From Anastrepha obliqua (Eukaryota; Arthropoda; Insecta; Diptera; Tephritidae): a DNA stretch of 64,000 nucleotides. Positions 44,734 through 55,303 of this stretch are shown here, piece after piece. The notes beneath the pieces are model-generated. The model did no database searches, had not been told where the DNA came from, and saw only the letters and a list, made by a program, of their open reading frames with translations. Every line of letters starts with the position of its first letter. Within the stretch, counting starts at the first letter, position 1. The stretch spans positions 21,736,001 to 21,800,000 of the forward strand of contig NC_072895.1 of NCBI RefSeq assembly GCF_027943255.1. Reading direction: 5' to 3'. A program made the translations under genes and the position numbers.

Positions 44734-45150
44734 AAAGTGCGTAATTAGCGGTGCCGTACCTTAGCCGTAAACCAAACAGCTGTTCTTATCAAACACATGG
44801 GCATGTCCTGTAAACGATTATAGGTGCCGCACCATAGCATCAGCGCCATAAACGTAGTCGTATGCATCTATTGAGTTTTGGTTTTTCCCCGTAACCGTAA
44901 GCAGCTGGGAAATACTTTACATTTGCTTTGATATTTGCGCTAAAAATTTGAATATTAGAAATGAAAGACGGAAGATTTATTGACGTAGTGGAAAATTATC
45001 CGTGTTTCTATGACAAAATGCAAATGTTGTGATTAATACTACTTCAATATCCGCTGTTTATGGCTACGGTATGGCTAACCGACACAATTAATGCAATGTT
45101 GCGGCTATGGTTATGGTTGCGGCCATGCAGTTATGGTTACGGCAACATTA
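44734..45150. repeat. Possible terminal-inverted-repeat element
   Basis: GTACCTTAGCCGTAAACCAA near 44755 has a diverged inverted partner around 45050-45080 (GTTTATGGCTACGGTATGGC). A further GGTTATGG/GGTTACGG repeat follows to 45150. Weak. Confidence 0.3.
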
Positions 45151-45461
45151 ATTGCAGCCTAAATCTGGTCTGTTTACAAAATTCCATACATTTTAATCGA
45201 AATGTTAATCCAATCAATACATTTTTCGCGCAGTTTTCTTGTCTAAAGTGAACTTTGCAGTGACGCCGAACAATTAAACCAGCACTTTGAAATTTCCAAT
45301 GAACTATTCCTACCAACTTATGTATGTGGGACCATGGCATCTTCTATGCATTCTCGCTTGATGTTTTCGAAAGTTTTCAATTTATATCAGAACTCCTTTT
45401 CACACACCTCGTTCTCTCGTATTTCTTCACTTTTTAAGTGTCAAGTTCTACTTTTTCGAAA

Positions 45462-45650
45462 ACTGTACTAAAAATCGTGTAGCCTTTTAAGTGGCAGCTT
45501 AAGGCTTGTCCGGACTTTTATGTCGAGAATTCTACGAAAAATTATACAAACTCTTAAGTGGAAGTTTTAATACTTGTCCGGACATTTATATTAAGAACTG
45601 TACTAAAAATTGTATAGCCCTTTAAATGGAAGTACATTGAAGTTTTTTAT
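45462..45650 (+). repeat. Three tandem units of about 67 bp
   Basis: ACTGTACTAAAAATCGTGTA, a CTTTTAAGTGG block and CTTGTCCGGACTTTTAT recur at about 45462, 45529 and 45597 with scattered changes; the third unit is partial. Confidence 0.65.
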
Positions 45651-46760
45651 TCTCTTTTCTACCCACCTAAAAACTATACCGTTAAAAATGTGGGACACAA
45701 TAAATATTGGTTTCCATAAAACCTATTAAAAGAAACATCACTATGAGTTTTGCTACAAATATTTTGCTAAATATGTATTTTCTAAAAAAAATTTTATATC
45801 TATTCCAAATTAGTTTTCTCTAATGAAAAAAATCTATTCGAAAACTCCCACTAAAATACACAAAATGGTTCAATTCGATCTATTATTTTCTTCTTCTTGA
45901 ATTTCTATAATATCTTCACACATTGGGTGACATGCTGCACATTTTTTGTACGCCACCTAATACTTACAGTGGTTGTTTCACACACAAACTTCTAACAAAC
46001 AACCAGCTTGGGCTTCGGTGAAGATTTTCGTCAAATCTTCTTGGTGCTCAATGTGTTAAGTTATTTATTTTTTGTTTTTTTTTTTGGAAATCATCAAAAG
46101 ATTTATTTGAAATGTTCATAAAACACAAAATGTATGACTTTATTTGAGCAGACAAAAATGCGTTTGATTAAAAATAGGCACCTTCAAAGTGTTTATATTT
46201 GAGAAACTTGAAAATTTAACCTGAATATGTTCCAGTGTTTCCATTTCTTTGGCCACATACTACAGTTGTATTAATAGAATTCGTGTGTGAAAAAAACTCG
46301 GAAACATCGCACATATCGTATATGCGAGTACTAAATGTGTATGCAAAATTTTTATTTATCGCGCACGTAAATCGTCCATAAAATTTCAATTATGTCAAAA
46401 AATTTCGAAAAATAATTAATTACCACCAATCCAAAATAGGGTTTCCACACTTTAAAGTAACAACAAAAATGAGAGCCATCAAGCAACGGATTTAAAAACA
46501 TCGAAATATTGAAATTTATTTTGAAGTGCTAATCCATTTATGTGCTGTTGTTTATTAAGGAGGATTTAAAAGGATTTGAAAATATTAAAAATAATCAAAC
46601 TACATTACGAAAAGAGATGTGCGTTTAGTGTAAAACAAAGTGAAGAAATTTAAATGCATGGCGCTCTTTTGTTAATTCACATTCGATAGTGAGGAAAATT
46701 AAGCAAAAGCAAAAAATAAAAACAACAACAATTAATACATATAACAAATAAACATTTCAG
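45651..46760. other. Non-coding stretch upstream of the candidate exon
   Basis: No transposon or gene recognised. The right end leads into the AACATTTCAG acceptor. Confidence 0.35.
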
Positions 46761-46794
46761 CGCCTGAAAACAATAATTTTATGTTTATCGTGGC

Positions 46795-46869
46795 ATGACC
46801 AATTCAACTAGTTTTCAATCGTCAGCTATTTCTAATACCATCAGCGACTATCCCAGTTTAGGAGGTGAA
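46795..46869 (+). CDS. Candidate first coding exon of a host gene (25 codons), partial
   Basis: Exon 46761-46869 is bounded by an acceptor AACATTTCAG at 46751-46760 and a consensus donor GTAAGT at 46870. The pyrimidine tract is weak. ATG at 46795 opens exactly 25 codons to the donor, phase 0, beginning MTNSTSFQSS and ending DYPSLGGE. Ser/Thr-rich, one N-glycosylation-type NST sequon at residue 3. A 5-codon upstream ORF (46781-46798, MFIVA then stop) overlaps the start as ATGA, a layout that can lower translation. Without splicing the frame runs on only 10 codons to TAA. I do not recognise the protein. No continuing exon was found in the window, though short ones could be missed among the repeats. 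Could still be a chance combination of signals. Confidence 0.45.
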
Positions 46870-47015
46870 GTAAGTAGTAAATTCTTGATTTATAAATAAA
46901 TGAGTATGTAAATACAGCCACAACCAGTTTTAACTTTATCTTTGTCTTTGTTTATTTGTAACTTTGCTCCTCCCTCTATCTCTATTTCTATTCTGTCCTT
47001 TATTTCCAAAATTTC

Positions 47016-48295
47016 TTTGTCTTTATCTTTATCTTTATCTTTATCTTTATCTTTATCTTTATCTTTATCTTTATCTTTATCTTTATCTTTATCTTTATCT
47101 TTATCTTTATCTTTATCTTTATCTTTATCTTTATCTTTATCTTTATCTTTATCTTTATCTTTATCTTTATCTTTATCTTTATCTTTATCTTTATCTTTAT
47201 CTTTATCTTTATCTTTATCTCTATCTTTATCTTTATCTTTATCTTTATCTTTATCTTTATCTTTATCTTTATCTTTATCTTTATCTTTATCTTTATCTTT
47301 ACCTTTATCTTTATCTTTATCTTTATCTTTATCTTTATCTTTATCTTTATCTTTATCTTTATCTTTATCTTTATCTTTATCTTTATCTTTATCTTTATCT
47401 TTATCTTTATCTTTATCTTTATCTTTATCTTTATCTTTATCTTTATCTTTATCTTTATCTTTATCTTTATCTTTATCTTTATCTTTATCTTTATCTTTAT
47501 CTATATCTTTATCTATATCTTTATTTTTATCTTTATCTTTATCTTTATCTTTATCTCTATCTCTATCTCTATCTTTATCTTTATCTTTATCTTTATCTTT
47601 ATCTTTATCTTTATCTTTATCTTTATCTTTATCTTTATCTTTATCTTTATCTTTATCTTTATCTTTATCTTTATCTTTATCTTTATCTTTATCTTTATCT
47701 TTATCTTTATCTTTATCTTTATCTTTATCTTTATCTTTATCTTTATCTTTATCTTTATCTTTATCTTTATCTTTATCTTTATCTTTATCTTTATCTTTAT
47801 CTTTATCTTTATCTTTATCTTTATCTTTATCTTTATCTTTATCTTTATCTTTATCTTTATCTCTATCTTTATCTTTATCTTTATCTTTATCTTTATCTTT
47901 ATCTTTATCTTTATCTTTATCTTTATCTTTATCTTTATCTTTATCTTTATCTTTATCTTTATCTTTATCTTTATCTTTATCTTTATCTTTATCTTTATCT
48001 TTATCTTTATCTTTATCTTTATCTTTATCTTTATCTTTATCTTTATCTTTATCTTTATCTTTATCTTTATCTTTATCTTTATCTTTATCTTTATCTCTAT
48101 CTTTATCTTTATCTTTATCTTTATCTTTATCTTTATCTTTATCTTTATCTTTATCTTTATCTTTATCTTTATCTTTATCTTTATCTTTATCTTTATCTTT
48201 ATCTTTATCTTTATCTTTATCTTTATCTTTATCTTTATCTTTATCTTTATCTTTTTCTTTATCTTTTTCTTTTTCTTTATCTTTTTCTTTATCTC
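47016..48295. repeat. (CTTTAT)n simple repeat, about 1.28 kb
   Basis: About 210 hexanucleotide units with very few changes (CTCTAT near 47220, 47560-47570, 47865 and 48095; CTATAT near 47503; ACCTTT near 47300). The 3' edge decays through CTTTTT units. Because the unit is six bases, all frames without a stop stay open. The ORFs reading Ser-Leu, Tyr-Leu and, antisense, Lys-Asp over more than 440 codons are artefacts. Confidence 0.95.
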
Positions 48296-48434
48296 TAACT
48301 CTTACTCTATCGATCTCCTCTTTGTCTTCGTCTTTACGGATCTTTAGTTTTATTTTAATCTTCGCGCTTATTTGTTTCATCCACATATTCGGCTTTACCT
48401 TTATCCTAATTAATCAAAGAGTCCATCCATTTTG

Positions 48435-48690
48435 GATCTGCATTGTTGAACACATTTCGAGTTAGTGCAAGGAGCCATAATTGCTTGAATAGCCGCTTGG
48501 CTATCAATGAAAATGTTTGTTCGATTATTAAGAGGAGTTAATTCCAGAGCTGTTTCAGCTGCTCTTGTTGCGGCATAGATTTAAGCTTGAAATACCATAC
48601 AGTAATTCGTGAGTCTGACCTTACGTTTGAATCCAGAGTTATGCTGTGACCAGAAAGTCTCTGTGTGCATTGTCCGGACATCTTTAGTCT
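48435..48690 (-). pseudogene. LINE RNase H fragment
   Basis: Minus reading: MVFQA-stop-IYAATRAAETALEL and NIFIDSQAAIQAIMAPCTNS, the RNase H active-site region of an R1/LOA/I-group LINE. Starts next to the hexanucleotide array. Confidence 0.6.
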
Positions 48691-48713
48691 TAGAGCAAAT
48701 CTTTTGGCTGAAT

Positions 48714-49060
48714 TTCTTACAAATACTTTGATTTATTAATGAAGAAAAAGATCTGAGTGGAGTATTTATTTTTCAAAAATGATAAAAAAATGTTTCACAA
48801 AAAAATTAAATAAAATAAAAAGATTTTTTGCAAAAGTGTGTTTAATCCTAAAAAATTAAAAAAATGTAATTCTTTGTTTCTTACAAATACTTAGACTTAT
48901 TAATGAAGAAAAAAGACTGAGTGGGGTATTTTTGAAAAATGATAAAAAAAATGTTTCACAAAAAAATTAAATTTTAAATTTGAATTAAATTTGAAATTAA
49001 ATAAAAAGGTTTTTTTCAAAAGTATAAATAATCCTAAAAAGTAAAAAAAAAAATTAATTC
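48714..49060 (+). repeat. Tandem duplication of about 165 bp
   Basis: TTTCTTACAAATACTT then TTATTAATGAAGAAAAA, AATGTTTCACAAAAAAATTA and AATCCTAAAAA occur in order at 48714 and again at 48878. The second unit has a small internal expansion. Confidence 0.7.
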
Positions 49061-49809
49061 ATTATTAATTTAAATTTTTAAATTTATTATTATTATTAAA
49101 TATCTTTCAAAATTCTTTCAGTGCACTCATTAATGCACTCATCAAAATAAACCAATTTTCAGAAAAATTGTTGTCAAATTTTCTTGGATCAAAATACTTG
49201 AACACTTGTCATGGGATCGCTCGAATATCTTGAGCAATATTTTGTGACGCTTTTTTGTTTTATTTATTGGTTATTAACACTGCCCTCACATCCGTTAATG
49301 CTAATCACCCTGAGGCGTGTGTACCAAGTGTGAGAAAAGGCAAATGTTTGGTGCATGTAAATATAATAAATATCTACATATACTTGTGCATACTTGTGTT
49401 GCCAACATATGTATGTATGTATAAGTGCTTGTAGTTATCGCGCCCAATGAAAAGTAAAAATAAAATGCGTTTGCTCTCTAATAACCTACATTTACTCAAT
49501 TTCACGAATCGATGAACTCTTTCTAATGTTTGTTTACTTATTATTTATTTCGTTTTTTAATGCTTCATTCATCAATCAAAACTGTCAACGATTGAATTTT
49601 ATAAATTCTACTGTTCATTGAACCGCTATATGCATACATACTTATATACCTATGCTCTGTTTTCGGTGTGCAATATATTTTACGAAGTGTTGAACTGGAG
49701 ATGTGAAGATAATAACTAAGACTTATACATAGGGTGTTCTATTTTGAGATTGAAAAAAAACAGTGATTAGTAGAAATGTTGTAATTTAATTTATTCTTTT
49801 ATATAAATT
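49061..49809. other. Non-coding stretch
   Basis: Nothing assignable. Confidence 0.35.
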
Positions 49810-49872
49810 ATAGCGTACCCTCGCCCGCTTCGCTAGACGATAAATTCAATGATTTGCTGAAAGAGAATAAAA

Positions 49873-50645
49873 TTAATACGAAACAAAGCAAATTCTTTGA
49901 TACAATTTCATTCGAACTTTATTGTAACACTTTTTGGTAGACAACGTTTTTGGTTTTTTCATCTTTCGCGTGAATAATGACGATGGTTTGCCAACTCGTG
50001 AGCAAGCTACATACAATTGTCCATGAGAAAAAATTGGGTATTCTAAATTAATACCGCACATTTGTAGAGACTGTCCTTGCGCCTTATTAATTTTCATAGG
50101 CCTTATTAATTCGCGAAGGCAAGGTGAATAGGGAACTGCAAACGTTTGAAATCGAATGGTAAATCCGCCGGAATCAGTGGAATTCAGGGTATCAAAATGT
50201 CTTCTCCTTTGTACTTCCCTTTCAAAATTGTTGCTTCGATAACGTTACCCATTAGCTTCTTCACAGCGAGTCTGGTACCGTTGCAAAGTCGTGGCACATT
50301 ACTATTGCGCAGCATAATAATCGGTGCTCCAATTTTTAATCGTAAATTATGAGGTGGTAAGCCTGGCAAATCGAGTGAGTTTAAGAATTCAGTTGGATAA
50401 TTTACGACCTCATCTTGATCAGTAATAGTGTCCATTGACTTATAACGCAACTATGTCACCAGGTATTTGATCTAAAATACCTGAATTTATATCATTGACG
50501 TCCTTATTTTCCCCAGCTAAAATTGCTCTTTCGCTGAGTCAATCATGGTTTTTGTAATGTTGAACTATGTTTGGAAATACACTCTGTATCAATGCCTCTT
50601 TAGACTGTGCAAAAGTGCAGAAATTGTTAGGCAATGTTATCATTC
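49873..50645 (-). pseudogene. Helitron PIF1-type helicase, C-terminal part, broken
   Basis: Minus-strand frames give LPNNFCTFAQSKEALIQSVF, NIVQHYKNHD followed by a stop where Trp is expected, then LSERAILAGENKDVNDIN. A frameshift near 50445 leads to [20 protein letters not shown] and [12 protein letters not shown], which are typical of the Helitron helicase C-terminal half. After another frameshift near 50100-50180 comes [20 protein letters not shown] then [20 protein letters not shown], the conserved SF1 helicase motif with its catalytic-loop Arg. Walker motifs lie upstream and are absent. In autonomous Helitrons the helicase unwinds DNA for rolling-circle transposition together with a Rep nuclease; neither is functional here. 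Confidence 0.85.
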
Positions 50646-51250
50646 CTGTTGGTTTTGAAAAAAGGTTTATTTTTTTTTGGTTAAAAAGTGTTTTTTGAAG
50701 TTTTGAAAAACACTTCGCTCTAACAAATTTCTTCTCAGTTAATTGCTGAAAATTAAATATTTTGAAAAAACTATTTTTTTTTTTAATTTAACGTTTTTGA
50801 GAAAATTTTGTTCTTGAAATAATTTCATACTTTTGTAAAAGTTTAAATTGATTTGTTAAAAAAGATTTTTTTCCGCTTTGAAAAACACCCCCTCGAAAAA
50901 ATGTATTCTCTATTAATAGTGGAATATAAAATGCTTTGAAAACACCATTTTTTTTTTTAATTTTGTTTGGTTTTCAGAAAATTTTGTTTTGAAAAAATTT
51001 CATACCCTTGAAAAAGTTTTATTTTATTTTATTTGTTTAAAATTTTTGGAATTTTTTTTTTTTTGTAATTTTAGAAAAACACCTCTTCGTAGAAATTTCT
51101 TTTATCTTTTTGAGGAAAATTTGGTTTTGAAAAAATTTCATGCTTTCGAAATTTTTTTATTTTACTTTATTTCTTCAAAATTTTTTAAAACAATTTTTTT
51201 TATAATTTTCGAAAAACACCCCTTTGAAAAAATGTTTTCTATGTGTCATA
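50646..51250. repeat. Imperfect T-rich tandem repeat, four units of 115-175 bp
   Basis: GTTTTGAAAAAATTTCATAC and GAAAAACACC(C/T)CTTCG-like blocks recur near 50650, 50811, 50985 and 51125. A plus-strand ORF across it (50989-51543) is low-complexity Phe/Lys and not supported. Confidence 0.5.
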
Positions 51251-51489
51251 GTGGTATTCCATTAACTTTTAGGATTATAGTCAAATACTTACAAATACCT
51301 ACGCTTTCGCAAATAGCAACAATAAACAAATTTCCTCAAAACCAAAAAATTTACTTTTTTTCTAAAAAAATTCTAAACAAACAACGTAATAAATTTAGAA
51401 TTTTGTGTTCACGAAAAAAAAAGTATTGTTTTTATTGTATTATATTAACTGAAAACCAAAATGTTGCAAAAAATCAAAACAAAACTAAA

Positions 51490-51882
51490 TTATTTTTTTG
51501 TGTTCATTTGGTCCATATGTTCCATAAAAAGTTGATATGGTAAATAATATGCAGGGTCTGATACACGCAAATTTCCATTGATCATTATAGTGACAAAATT
51601 ATCGATCACCAATTCCAACAGGATTTCAAAATCAGAGTTGGAATGAGTTGTTGTGTGGAGTACTTCTGAAAAAATGAGAAATAAACAAAATAAATCTAAA
51701 AATTCGAATTCTAACTTTATCTTGTGTATGTTCTTATTACCTTTGAATTTTTCCAATGAAGCACCATTCATTTTAAATTTTCCAAGAATTTTTTTTATCA
51801 TTTCGCGTTTCTTTCCTTTTTCATTCGATTCCAACATTTGTTCATAGCCGAAAACATCGTTTGCAAACGCATTCATTTCCAT
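51490..51882 (-). pseudogene. Spliced coding fragment of unknown protein inside the Helitron
   Basis: Two pieces, 51741-51882 and 51490-51665, separated by a 75-bp intron: donor AAAG|GTAATAAG at 51740 and acceptor TTTCTCATTTTTTCAG at 51666. Splicing keeps frame (Glu codon split G|AA), joining GASLEKFK to EVLHTTTHSNSDFEILLELV. The intron contains no stop, so an unspliced ORF also exists. Spliced reading starts MEMNAFANDVFGYEQML and ends FMEHMDQMNTKK. The frame stays open upstream through ENNVSIQLSNAFFDQFY; after removing a 428-bp Jockey-like insertion it continues to ISNDSNENN and a second plausible acceptor at 52388 (donor at 52454). I do not recognise the protein. Same orientation as the Helitron helicase, as expected of a captured gene, but an independent origin is possible. 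Confidence 0.5.
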
Positions 51883-51935
51883 ATAGAATTGGTCAAAGAA
51901 AGCATTGCTCAATTGAATTGAAACATTATTTTCAT

Positions 51936-52363
51936 AAATACTTAGGACCTTAACTAATGCACCTTGGTATGTACCTAACGCAGATATTCATCGCGACCTT
52001 GTCATCGATACTATTGATGAAACAATACAAAGCGCTAGCAGAAGACACATAAATAGACTATTAACGCATACAAATCCTATGATGAGAAGACTACCAAATA
52101 AAGAAAAATCTACCCAAAGTCGGCTTAACCGTCAAACACCAACAGATCTTGCAAAATCCTTGTAATCAATTGTCAACTAATCGTATATGTCATTGTTTGT
52201 TAAGCACTTGTTTTTAAATAATATGTATATATTTCTTCTAAATGAGCTTGGGGGCATTGGCCCTTCAATATCACTCTCATTCCATCTTTTTGTAAATCAA
52301 ATTACTTATTGTCTAACGACAGGTGTAATATTTTATGGAAGAAATAAAAAAAAAAAAAAAAAA
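51936..52363 (+). mobile_element. 5'-truncated Jockey-like LINE insertion
   Basis: Plus frame reads NAPWYVPNADIHRDLVIDTI, then RRHINRLLTHTNPMMRRLPN and a stop at 52165, the Jockey-clade RT C-terminus. A 3' UTR of about 180 bp ends in an (A)n tail at 52346-52363. TTTCAT flanks it at 51930-51935 and 52364-52369 as a short target duplication. Confidence 0.75.
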
Positions 52364-52667
52364 TTTCATTCGAATCATTTGAAATTTCTGTATACAATAA
52401 CGAAAAATTCAAAAAAAGTTGTACACATAAAATGAATGTCGATTCGAAACTTACTTTAATCTAAGAATCGAGCAAGTTTTGTTTTGTACAATATTTTGAT
52501 TTTTTCTTTTTTTTATATGAAGAAAATATTTAAAAGAAATTTTTTTTTGCTAAAAACCTTCCCCTAGTGGATCCCTATAATATGAAAAAAGAACGAATAA
52601 AATTGGCCTCGTATCGGCCCATAAAAATGCGTACAAACGAACATCATTTCATTTTTATATATATAGA

Positions 52668-53073
52668 TTTACACGAATTGCTCCTGGAGAACGCAAACTA
52701 AATTTATGCGAAAGCGATCAATATTTTAAGTGGTAGACATGGGAAATTACAAGTTCAGAATATAATAAAAATATTTTAAAAACTAAAAATTCATATTCGA
52801 AAAGAAGATGTTACAAATGTTACTCAATACGAACAAACGCATGTAATTATGAGAGAGGATATACGCATATCTTATCATGAAGATATCTCCAGCATCAACT
52901 TTTCCGAAGTCAGTACTAGTTTAGGGACATTGAGCTTTTTTATGGAGTGTTAAATGTTTAAAATTTTGGGCGGAAGTGAAAATGATTTATCAAAAATACT
53001 ACGCCTCAAAATATACGGCTTCAAAAATAAATTCCGCTCTCAGCTTTCTATAGTAGAATTTAACGAAACATTT
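52668..53073. other. Non-coding stretch
   Basis: Nothing assignable between the Helitron end and the palindrome. Confidence 0.35.
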
Positions 53074-53214
53074 TTTTGAAGTGAAAACTTCTTTAGAATC
53101 GTTGGGAGTGATTTGAGAAAAAGTGAAACGGAAATAGCGACCCTCTTGGCTACGAAGCGTTATATTATATGTTGATATAAACGTAGCGACGAACTAAATA
53201 ACTTTTATTTTTTC

Positions 53215-53303
53215 TTGTGATTCGAACCAAGGATTTTGGATGGGAAGCTCACATTGCTAGCCGCTCGGCTACCGCGCCATGCTGTCGGCGCTGGCCTAAA
53301 AGT
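53215..53303 (-). repeat. tRNA-like module 1 in the palindrome
   Basis: Minus strand: GGCGCGGTAGCCGAGCGGCT with a box A-like TAGCCGAGCGG, and GGTTCGAATCAC as box B. The T-arm can pair CTTG with CAAG, but the acceptor stem is not convincing, so it is a SINE head or decayed tRNA. Confidence 0.6.
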
Positions 53304-53362
53304 TATTTAGCTACGAAGCGTTATATTATATGTTGATATAAACGTAGCGACGAACTAAATAA

Positions 53363-53452
53363 CTTTTAGGCCAGCGCCGACAGCATGGCGCGGTAGCCGA
53401 GCGACTAGCAATGTGAGCTTCCGATCCAAAATCCTTGGTTCGAATCACAAGA
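53363..53452 (+). repeat. tRNA-like module 2 in the palindrome
   Basis: Inverted partner of module 1, with AGCCGAGCGACTAGCAATG and box B GGTTCGAATCAC; one base differs in box A region. The two modules are separated by a short palindromic linker with AACTAAATAACTTTTAG. Confidence 0.6.
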
Positions 53453-53504
53453 AAAAAAATTTTTTTATACAGTTATTTTTTTTTTTTATGATATGTTTAT
53501 GAGG

Positions 53505-53690
53505 AGCTTTTTTTCATGGCAGAAATACACTCGGTGTTTTGCCATTGCCTGCTGAGGGGTGAGCGCTATTAGAAAAATGTTTTTCTTAATTTTGGTGTTT
53601 TCACCGAGATTCGAACTGACGTTCTCTCTGTGAATTCTGAATAGTAGTCACGCACCAACCCATTCGGCTACGGCGTTTGTTTAATTTTAC
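53505..53690 (-). repeat. SINE-1 copy in left arm
   Basis: Reverse orientation: TTTTTTTCATGGCAGAAATAC, GCCATTGCCTGCTGAGGGGT, a box B-like GAGATTCGAACT and CCCATTCGGCTACGGCG at the head end. The 3' tail is missing. Confidence 0.8.
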
Positions 53691-53755
53691 TGATGCAAAA
53701 ATGAGGGAAAATATTTGAATAAAGTTTGCTTACTGTTTACACATTTTCCAAAGGT

Positions 53756-54107
53756 GACGGAGAACCAAAATCAATAAATAGCATCACGGAATTCATTCAC
53801 GAAAATTTAATAAAGTATACACCAGAAGTATCGCGGATACGATAAAGTTCCAATGATTTTAAGAGGTGATTTCAACGTAAATTTTGCATTGGACACAGCG
53901 GTTCCTTTAATTGACGTTCTCAATACAACATTCAATTTAAAAATGTGTAACAATCGCACTGAATCGACAACACGATCAAAAACAACAATTGACGCGGTAT
54001 TTCAAAGATATGTTGACAACATCGAAACCAAAGCATTTGTATCATATTTTAGCTATCATAAGCCACTCGTATCATTTGTTGAAATTGAAAACATTGAGGA
54101 TGAATAA
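53756..54107 (+). pseudogene. Endonuclease/exonuclease/phosphatase-type fragment, Helitron-like (left arm)
   Basis: Reading SINSITEFIHENLIKYTPEV, then a frameshift near 53840 into KVPMILRGDFNVNFALDTAV. GDFNV is the DNA-recognition/metal-binding block of the endonuclease/exonuclease/phosphatase fold. It is followed by FLKM-like DVLNTTFNLKMCNNRTEST, TTIDAVFQRYVDN and YFSYHKPLVSF, where SYHKPL stands for the usual S-x-H catalytic block. Ends at TAA. Only the C-terminal half of the fold is present. Proteins of this form occur as an accessory ORF in animal Helitrons. The same sequence recurs exactly in the right arm. Confidence 0.7.
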
Positions 54108-54265
54108 TAATAAAATGAAGAAAATAAAATATGAACTTTATATCAATATTATAATGAACCTATAATTATCCCGCCCCTAATGCTGTTTTCGTCTCATTCT
54201 CTCTCAGTTTGTTTTACGGAAGGTTTCACTTCTATCGCGTCTAACCGTTAGACTGGTATTTTTTT

Positions 54266-54490
54266 TGTAGAATATTTTAACCCACTGTATAAAGAAAGTG
54301 TATTAAAAAAGGCAGGTAGAGGGTTGAACTCAAGTTTCACAGAAAATTAAGGCAGCCAATTTGTTTGTGTCACTGAGGACGAAAAATTCATACGTATGTG
54401 CCTACGATTAGTGTCATATGCTCGCAAAAAAATATATAAAAAATTGATTAGAAAAATTGATAAAAAATTAGCAAAAAAACAAAAGTTGAC
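54266..54490. other. Palindrome spacer
   Basis: Unique 225-bp centre. The right part is a degenerate ACAAAAAATT-type repeat like that outside the right arm. Confidence 0.6.
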
Positions 54491-54648
54491 AAAAAAATAC
54501 CAGTCTAACGGTTAGACGCGATAGAAGTGAAACCTTCCGTAAAACAAACTGAGAGAGAATGAGACGAAAACAGCATTAGGGGCGGGATAATTATAGGTTC
54601 ATTATAATATTGATATAAAGTTCATATTTTATTTTCTTCATTTTATTA

Positions 54649-55000
54649 TTATTCATCCTCAATGTTTTCAATTTCAACAAATGATACGAGTGGCTTATGA
54701 TAGCTAAAATATGATACAAATGCTTTGGTTTCGATGTTGTCAACATATCTTTGAAATACCGCGTCAATTGTTGTTTTTGATCGTGTTGTCGATTCAGTGC
54801 GATTGTTACACATTTTTAAATTGAATGTTGTATTGAGAACGTCAATTAAAGGAACCGCTGTGTCCAATGCAAAATTTACGTTGAAATCACCTCTTAAAAT
54901 CATTGGAACTTTATCGTATCCGCGATACTTCTGGTGTATACTTTATTAAATTTTCGTGAATGAATTCCGTGATGCTATTTATTGATTTTGGTTCTCCGTC
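54649..55000 (-). pseudogene. Endonuclease/exonuclease/phosphatase-type fragment (right arm)
   Basis: Exact inverted copy of 53756-54107, same 84-codon open part beginning MILRGDFNVN and the same frameshift upstream. Identity over its length shows the arms were made recently or by one copying event. Confidence 0.7.
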
Positions 55001-55065
55001 ACCTTTGGAAAATGTGTAAACAGTAAGCAAACTTTATTCAAATATTTTCCCTCATTTTTGCATCA

Positions 55066-55252
55066 GTAAAATTAAACAAACGCCGTAGCCGAATGGGTTG
55101 GTGCGTGACTACTATTCAGAATTCACAGAGAGAACGTCAGTTCGAATCTCGGTGAAAACACCAAAATTAAGAAAAACATTTTTCTAATAGCGCTCACCCC
55201 TCAGCAGGCAATGGCAAAACACCGAGTGTATTTCTGCCATGAAAAAAAGCTC
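55066..55252 (+). repeat. SINE-1 copy in right arm
   Basis: Mirror of 53505-53690: CGCCGTAGCCGAATGGGTTG with box A and GTTCGAATCTCGG as box B. Confidence 0.8.
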
Positions 55253-55303
55253 CTCATAAACATATCATAAAAAAAAAAAATAACTGTATAAAAAAATTTT
55301 TTT

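Larger units (their letters stand above)
49810..52667 (-). mobile_element. Helitron remnant
   Basis: On the minus strand the element starts TCTATATATATAAAAATGAA at 52667, preceded by A, the typical 5' TC end of insect Helitrons. It ends after the helicase near GCGAAGCGGGCGAGGGTACG and a CTAT (CTRR expected), about 49810. The Rep domain is missing. The middle contains T-rich repeats, a spliced coding fragment and a Jockey-like insertion. It is possible that the two ends come from different Helitrons. Confidence 0.65.

Noticed and set aside
46890..48465. Three very long ORFs (444-507 codons), Lys-Asp, Ser-Leu and Tyr-Leu repeats
   Set aside because: They are translations of a hexanucleotide repeat on both strands; no stop can arise in a perfect array, so length is meaningless.
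50989..51543. 184-codon Phe/Lys-rich plus ORF
   Set aside because: Low-complexity T-rich tandem repeat; no domain.
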